This document shows positions 5,038-9,007 of a stretch of 9,007 nucleotides of DNA, piece after piece; position 1 is the stretch's first letter, and each line of letters begins with the position of its first letter. Source of the stretch: JADFNO01 sp965369945. GTDB taxonomy: Bacteria; Planctomycetota; Phycisphaerae; Phycisphaerales; SM1A02. A program made the translations under genes and the position numbers. Below the pieces are notes generated by a model. That model made no database searches, was not told where the DNA came from, and saw only the letters and a program-made list of their open reading frames with translations. The stretch spans positions 1-9,007 of the forward strand of contig CBDUST010000189.1 of the NCBI GenBank assembly GCA_965369945.1, given 5' to 3'.

Positions 5038-6234
5038 CTATTCAGCGTCGAGCTTCTTTAGCATTTCAACAGCACCCGCGTTGTCCGGATTCAGCTCGAG
5101 CGATTTGCGATAATTCTTGATCGCTCGATCACGTTGACCAGCTTTCATATACGCCTCACCCAGACTGTCAAACGTATTGAACGCTTCCGGATGCGATTTT
5201 GTGTTGAACTTGAAGATCGTAATTGCGGTGGCTGTCTCTCCGTTTGCCAAATACCGATACCCAAGATTGTTGATTTGTGCCTCGGAAGGTGGAGCTTCGG
5301 CGTTCGGTCCTTCCAGAAGAGCTTGGCGGGCCTCAAAAGCCGCGGCCGTACCCTCCTTCAACAGAACTTGCACGATCCTTTGCGCAGCGGTGTATTCCTT
5401 CGGCGCACCGGGGCTGGTAACGACTTTCCCGGTTACTTGTTCCGGTCGCCAGTTGTATTCCATGTAGTCAGCGGTCGCCTGCGCGGTCTGTTTCCCGTGC
5501 AATCGTGACACAACATGAAGAGAGGCGTCGATCCCGGCTGAGACCCCAGCGGATGTAACGACATGGCCGTTGTCTACCCAGCGCTGATCTTCATGCACCA
5601 TCGTGTACGGCGCAAACCCACGAAGCCCCTCAATCGCTGAGTGATACGTCGTCGCTTCCTTCTCGTCGAGCAAACCAGCACTGGCAAGAACGAACGCCCC
5701 GGTGCAGACGGACATGGCAATCTCCGACTCCGCCCCGGCTTGCTTGACCCATCGAATCAATGCAGGGCTTGCTAGGGCATTGCTTGTTCCTCCGCCGGGC
5801 AAGACGATGATGTCCGGCTGCGGGCAGGTGTCGATCGAGAACTCGGGATCGATCTTGATGAAACCCTGGCTGGTAATCGGCTCGCCTGTGATTCCAACGG
5901 TGTAGCAGAGGAAGGCAGGTTTGTTGTCAACGCGCGTTGATGCGAATACTTCACTTGGGCCGGCGAAGTCCAGAATCTCTGCACCCTGCCAAACGACGAT
6001 CGCGACATAACGGACCGAATGTCTGTCGATCAACTGCATGCCGCAGTCCGGATGCGGGCAGACGCCCGGCTCGGTAAACGTTTGATCGTGACAATCCACT
6101 GGGCACGGCGGGCAAGCGTAAACTTTCGCGTCTTGGGCAATCGCCGGTTGGACTGTGCTAAGGATTGCCAGAAGGAGCAACCGAACCGGTAGGTAGCGCT
6201 TCACGTTCGATGAAAGTCGTTTCGTGGATGTCAT
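5038..6234 (-). CDS. Exported DJ-1/PfpI-family protein with Cys-rich module and C-terminal TPRs
   Basis: A 398-residue protein with an unusual three-part build. A signal peptide (1-33, ending AIA-QD) leads to a Cys-rich module at 39-68: C41, C44, C48, C59, C64, ending CPHPDCGMQL. This resembles the heavy-metal-binding YxCPMHP...CPxCGM module of copper proteins. Residues 73-262 are a DJ-1/PfpI domain: IVLPGGG (143-149), the nucleophile elbow AMSVCTGAF with C177, and ATTYHSA (194-200), closest in appearance to the isonitrile-hydratase/GlxA-type members. From about 316 come tetratricopeptide repeats (INNLGYRYLANG; FDSLGEAYMKAGQRDRAIKNYRKSLELNP). The frame is open to a TTG at 6300, but ATG 6234 is chosen because AAGGAG stands directly before it and the signal peptide starts there. 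The substrate is unknown. It probably acts in the periplasm, perhaps in thiol or metal stress. Confidence 0.85.
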   Translation of the reverse strand: MTSTKRLSSNVKRYLPVRLLLLAILSTVQPAIAQDAKVYACPPCPVDCHDQTFTEPGVCPHPDCGMQLIDRHSVRYVAIVVWQGAEILDFAGPSEVFASTRVDNKPAFLCYTVGITGEPITSQGFIKIDPEFSIDTCPQPDIIVLPGGGTSNALASPALIRWVKQAGAESEIAMSVCTGAFVLASAGLLDEKEATTYHSAIEGLRGFAPYTMVHEDQRWVDNGHVVTSAGVSAGIDASLHVVSRLHGKQTAQATADYMEYNWRPEQVTGKVVTSPGAPKEYTAAQRIVQVLLKEGTAAAFEARQALLEGPNAEAPPSEAQINNLGYRYLANGETATAITIFKFNTKSHPEAFNTFDSLGEAYMKAGQRDRAIKNYRKSLELNPDNAGAVEMLKKLDAE

Positions 6235-6238
6235 CGGT

Positions 6239-6245
6239 TCTCCTT
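6239..6245 (-). promoter_or_regulatory. Strong Shine-Dalgarno deciding the start of the DJ-1 fusion gene
   Basis: On the minus strand AAGGAGA stands with GGAG five bases before the ATG at 6234-6232. It rules in favour of this start over the longer open frame to 6300. Confidence 0.75.
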
Positions 6246-6301
6246 GAATCTGACGGTCGAGCCCATGAAGAGACAATTTCACAACTACCGAAACGATCAA
6301 A

Positions 6302-6332
6302 GTTATACCGCCCGCCTCGATGAACGGTTCAA
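6302..6332 (-). promoter_or_regulatory. Promoter candidate for the DJ-1 fusion gene
   Basis: On the minus strand TTGAAC (6332-6327) and TATAAC (6307-6302) are separated by 19 bases. The -10 is good (five of six), the -35 moderate (four of six) and the spacer long. It would give a leader of about 60 bases. Confidence 0.35.
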
Positions 6333-6449
6333 CGGATTTGGAAGGTTGTCGTGATCGTCTGCTCGTCCATAGCCCCTCTACGATTCATCCGAACAGGGCT
6401 GAGGAACCTGCCACGAATTCCGGCTCGATTCCGTCGTCCTCGGTTAAGG

Positions 6450-8291
6450 CTACGGCCCGGTGCGGGAGAGAACCTCGAGCACGTAGTCGCTCCAGGGAGG
6501 CACCGACCCCCAGTAGGGCGGTTCATAGTGAACTCCAGTCAGCAACGCCAGCACATCACTGGCGCCAACCGTGCCATTGCCATCAAAGTCGGGCGGGCCG
6601 CCGGGGTCTGTACCCCATTGAGCGAATAGCAGCAACAGGTCGGATGCGCCAACCGAACCGTTGCCGTCCAAGTCGAATTGGCTGGCGGTAGCTTCGATCA
6701 CCGTCACGCGAACCTTGTACGTCCCGGCCGTTGGAATCGTAACCTGCATCGCTTCTTCAATGCCGAGTCCACCGCGGTCGGAGTCGGCCAGCAGCACATC
6801 GTCAACGTTCAGCACTTCCAACAGATAATCGTCGGGGCCGTTGAGTACGACTGAGATGAACGAGTCATCGCCGATATCGTCCGCGAGATAGGTATCAACT
6901 TCACCTACTTCGGAATGACCGAGCACGGCTACGGGATCGGTGTTGTAGACGGGGGGAAGGAGACCGCGTAGGTCGTTCTCATCGACTTCGTTGGCGGGGA
7001 CATTCTCGAAGAGATGATCGTTAGCCCATCCGCCGAGGAAGATGTCGATGTCGCCGTCGCTGTCGGAGTCGAAAGCGGCGGCATGCCAACCTCGGTGTTG
7101 CGAGCCGTTTGGAAACTCATCGCCGGGCGTCCAATCGAGGAACAAGACATGATCCTTGACGGTCGCGTTGCGGAGGATGGTCGGCCATTCATCTTGCGCC
7201 ATGACGATTAGATCGTCGCGCCCGTCGCCGTTGAAGTCGCCCACGGTTGCTTTGCGGCTGACACTGGCATCGACGTGGCTTGGCACCGTCTCGGCAGGCA
7301 ACTGCACGAACACCGCTTGTAGGTCGTCGTTGTTGCCCGTGTTTAGGAGGATTCGATCGCCCGGATCCTCTTTGTTGGACCAATAGATATCCATCTTGGC
7401 GTCGTTATTCACATCGATGGGCTCCATGGCATTCTCATTCAGCTCGGCACCTTCCAAGTCCTGCACGCTGCCGGGGAAGTTGAAGTCTGCGTTCTGACCT
7501 GCCACTCCGAAACTATTGTTGTAATACACGTGATTCTCACCGGCCCAGTTCGATAGAAGGAGATCCAACGTGCCATCGCCGTTCATATCAGCCGACGACA
7601 CGTCCCGCGTGTAGTCACATGCTCCCGGCACAAGAGGACCAGCAGCGTCGAGCGAGAATTTGCCTTCACCATCATTCAGCCGCAGATAATCTTGTGATTG
7701 GTTGGTGGAATTGGCCTGCCAAATGTCGATGTCGCCGTCCAGATCAAAGTCAACTGCAACGCTGGTGTCCTCCGGCGATCTCGTGAGTGACCCACAGTTG
7801 GCCGAGCCGGTGCCGCCTTGATCGACTTGGACAAAGCTCGTGAATATGCCATCTTTGTGCTGAGCAATGTACAGCTTGTCTTGTCCCGCATTGCTGTTGG
7901 TGTTCCCATCATTGGTTATCCAAATGTCGAGGAATCCGTCACCGTTAAAGTCGCGCAAGAACGCGTTGCGAGAAACGTCGGTAAAGGCAAAACCCGGGAT
8001 GATGGGATCGCCACTGACTTCATTGAACACGCCGGCGTCGTTGCGGTATAGCTTGTTTCGGCGCTGCCCGAAGTCACCCTGCCCAACTGCGATGACGACG
8101 TCCAGATCACCATCATTATCGAAGTCGCCGAACTCAACTTCTTTCTCGTTAAGGGAAACCTCCTTGACGGTCTGGACAACACGCTCGCCGGTGACGTTGG
8201 CGAAGTTCAGCGTGCCGGGAAGTTGATCGCCCGCCGACACACGACTCACGATCAGCAACATAGCAGCACAAAGAGTATTCGAACGGCTCAT
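6450..8291 (-). CDS. Secreted FG-GAP/VCBS beta-propeller protein with PPC-like and dockerin-like domains
   Basis: A 613-residue secreted protein. A signal peptide (1-20) is followed by seven D-x-D/N-x-D-G calcium-loop motifs at 56, 114, 181, 235, 293, 352 and 408 (for example DFDNDGDLD, DMNGDGTLD, DSDSDGDID), as in FG-GAP/VCBS repeats; seven suggest one full seven-bladed propeller. The fifth (DVNNDAKMD) lacks the Gly. Residues 453-538 resemble a pre-peptidase C-terminal (PPC) domain, with GEVDTYLAD and TAGTYKVRVTV. Two dockerin-like loops follow, DLDGNGSVGASDLLLLFAQW (540-559) and DFDGNGTVGASDVLALL (568-584). This tail is typical of Phycisphaerae secreted proteins. The last 28 residues are unlike the usual ending. 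GGAGG five bases before the ATG fixes the start. The role is unknown; adhesion or extracellular binding is plausible from the folds. Confidence 0.9.
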   Translation of the reverse strand: MSRSNTLCAAMLLIVSRVSAGDQLPGTLNFANVTGERVVQTVKEVSLNEKEVEFGDFDNDGDLDVVIAVGQGDFGQRRNKLYRNDAGVFNEVSGDPIIPGFAFTDVSRNAFLRDFNGDGFLDIWITNDGNTNSNAGQDKLYIAQHKDGIFTSFVQVDQGGTGSANCGSLTRSPEDTSVAVDFDLDGDIDIWQANSTNQSQDYLRLNDGEGKFSLDAAGPLVPGACDYTRDVSSADMNGDGTLDLLLSNWAGENHVYYNNSFGVAGQNADFNFPGSVQDLEGAELNENAMEPIDVNNDAKMDIYWSNKEDPGDRILLNTGNNDDLQAVFVQLPAETVPSHVDASVSRKATVGDFNGDGRDDLIVMAQDEWPTILRNATVKDHVLFLDWTPGDEFPNGSQHRGWHAAAFDSDSDGDIDIFLGGWANDHLFENVPANEVDENDLRGLLPPVYNTDPVAVLGHSEVGEVDTYLADDIGDDSFISVVLNGPDDYLLEVLNVDDVLLADSDRGGLGIEEAMQVTIPTAGTYKVRVTVIEATASQFDLDGNGSVGASDLLLLFAQWGTDPGGPPDFDGNGTVGASDVLALLTGVHYEPPYWGSVPPWSDYVLEVLSRTGP

Positions 8292-8299
8292 TTCAACCT

Positions 8300-8321
8300 C
8301 CGAGCAACGACCAGTGCTCGG
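8300..8321 (-). promoter_or_regulatory. Leader hairpin touching the FG-GAP gene's Shine-Dalgarno
   Basis: CCGAGCA (8300-8306) and TGCTCGG (8315-8321) form a 7-bp stem with an 8-base loop. On the minus strand the Shine-Dalgarno GGAGG occupies 8301-8297, so its first two bases lie in the stem. The hairpin might limit ribosome access; this is inference. Confidence 0.25.
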
Positions 8322-8348
8322 TCCGCGCCGACGATCGAACTGCAGATA

Positions 8349-8379
8349 AATATACAGGCTTCACGCTCTCTTGGAACAA
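8349..8379 (-). promoter_or_regulatory. Promoter candidate for the FG-GAP gene
   Basis: On the minus strand TTGTTC (8379-8374), 19 bases and TATATT (8354-8349) lie in the most AT-rich part of the region and would start a transcript about 50 bases before the ATG. The spacer is longer than ideal. Confidence 0.3.
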
Positions 8380-8685
8380 CAATTCGCAGCGACAAGCCTC
8401 GGTTACCCCCCGAATACGGCCTCCAACCAATCGGACAAGGGAGGTCCCCTTTGGAAAGGGCGCTTCAGCGCATCCGAATAATCCCGTTGAACGCAGTCGG
8501 CCTCCGCTGCGACGCCCAATCGGCTGAATCGGGGATTTTGTTCCCCGGCCGTCGCCGGAATATTTCGTCCGAATTTCGACCGGCAAAGCCACGAGGTTGA
8601 CCGATCTGGATAGGAACCTACGATCCACGGATTCATCACAGGCGGCTGTCTGCGCCACTTCCAACGCGGGCTCGCCAAACGTACC

Positions 8686-8690
8686 GGAGA
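8686..8690 (+). promoter_or_regulatory. Shine-Dalgarno that fixes the desaturase GTG start
   Basis: GGAGA lies five bases before the GTG at 8696, in frame with the desaturase. It is the best-placed initiation signal upstream of the conserved region. Confidence 0.6.
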
Positions 8691-8695
8691 TCACT

Positions 8696-9007
8696 GTGTC
8701 GCAAGCACCTGCCGCGCCGGCAGATCACACCTGGCGCAAGTTTCGTTTTCGCAACATCGATTGGCACACCGGCGGCGGTATCGGATTGGTGCACCTTGGA
8801 TGTTTATTTGCGCCTTTCACATTCACCTGGAGCGGCCTCGGTTTGGCCGGCTTCCTCTGGTGGCTGTGCGGTGGTCTTGGCATCTGCTTGTGCTTTCACC
8901 GGCTGCTCACACACCGCAGCTTCAAGACACCCAAGATCGTGGAGTATGTCCTCACGATCCTCGGCACCATGAACTGGCAGGGGAGTCCGATCAAATGGGT
9001 GGGCGTG
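8696..9007 (+). CDS. Membrane fatty acid desaturase (delta-9 acyl-CoA type), 5' part only
   Basis: The first 104 codons of a gene that runs off the right edge. After a short soluble N-terminus (RKFRFRNIDWHTGG) come hydrophobic segments at about 28-42 and 47-66. Then comes the first histidine box, H68-R-L-L-T-H73, in CFHRLLTHRSFKTP, followed by ILGTMNWQGSPIKWVGV. This order is that of the acyl-CoA/acyl-lipid delta-9 desaturases, di-iron membrane enzymes that introduce a cis double bond into acyl chains and control membrane fluidity. The second box (HRxHH) should begin within a few residues beyond the window edge and the third much later. The GTG start is chosen for its ribosome-binding site, GGAGA at 8686-8690. 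It is divergent from the FG-GAP gene and has no partner in the window. Substrate type (CoA or lipid) cannot be told from this part. Confidence 0.88.
   Translation, partial: MSQAPAAPADHTWRKFRFRNIDWHTGGGIGLVHLGCLFAPFTFTWSGLGLAGFLWWLCGGLGICLCFHRLLTHRSFKTPKIVEYVLTILGTMNWQGSPIKWVGV

Larger units (their letters stand above)
8292..8695. other. 404-bp divergent intergenic region
   Basis: This is the shared upstream region of the minus-strand FG-GAP gene and the plus-strand desaturase. A 133-codon minus frame (8293-8694) and a 91-codon one (8403-8678) have no recognisable domain or ribosome-binding site and are not called. It holds small inverted repeats at 8300-8306/8315-8321 (7 bp), 8447-8460 (CCCTTT-GG-AAAGGG) and 8530-8535/8542-8547 (6 bp), and an AT-rich pocket at 8345-8356 that may be a -10 region for the FG-GAP gene. 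No clear promoter is seen for the desaturase. Confidence 0.5.

Noticed and set aside
6301..6449. Terminator for the FG-GAP gene
   Set aside because: The only stem seen is 5 bp (AGCCC...GGGCT) with a long loop and no T-run on the minus strand.
8293..8694. 133-codon minus-strand frame upstream of the FG-GAP gene
   Set aside because: It covers the presumed promoter and leader of the FG-GAP gene and has no domain or initiation signal. It could be re-examined if homologues exist, but I cannot support it.

Overview
The window looks like bacterial chromosome from the Planctomycetota, most likely the Phycisphaerae. This is inferred from three things seen here: a secreted FG-GAP protein with a C-terminal dockerin-like pair of the D-x-D-G-N-G-x-V-G-A-S-D type, a dispersed repeat that encodes the spurious 'TGILPV...EARPT' peptide typical of these genomes, and CxxC/CPxCG zinc-ribbon membrane proteins. 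No rRNA, tRNA, transposase, CRISPR array or phage gene was found. Several starts are set by good Shine-Dalgarno sequences (two of them GTG starts), while other genes have none.

Layout. Positions 1-~80 are an extreme G/C block with perfect palindromes, possibly an assembly-end artefact. Positions 113-1767 hold two minus-strand, translationally coupled genes (ATGA overlap) for membrane proteins with related N-terminal zinc ribbons. A 500-bp gap (1768-2267) carries inverted repeats and two DnaA-box-like 9-mers. Next come a minus-strand MutT-type Nudix hydrolase (2268-2777), a short gap with a string of hairpins and a strong plus-strand terminator (candidate small RNA, 2832-2925), and a PfkB-fold protein that has lost its kinase motifs (2932-3786, minus). 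A 113-bp nested inverted-repeat element (3805-3917) lies just upstream of the PfkB-like gene.

The right half is mostly about the cell envelope. A plus-strand outer-membrane beta-barrel of the PagL/acyloxyacyl hydrolase type (4196-4864) is convergent with a minus-strand exported protein that joins a cysteine-rich metal-binding-like module, a DJ-1/PfpI domain and TPRs (5038-6234). Then comes the minus-strand secreted seven-repeat FG-GAP protein (6450-8291). Divergent from it, the 5' part of a membrane fatty acid desaturase (8696-9007, plus) runs off the window.

No single multi-gene system is evident. Apart from the coupled zinc-ribbon pair the genes look like separate transcription units. The deacylase-like barrel and the desaturase could both affect membrane lipids, but they are not linked in an operon. 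The most unusual items are the three-part DJ-1 fusion, the degenerate PfkB protein, the candidate small RNA and the coupled zinc-ribbon pair.
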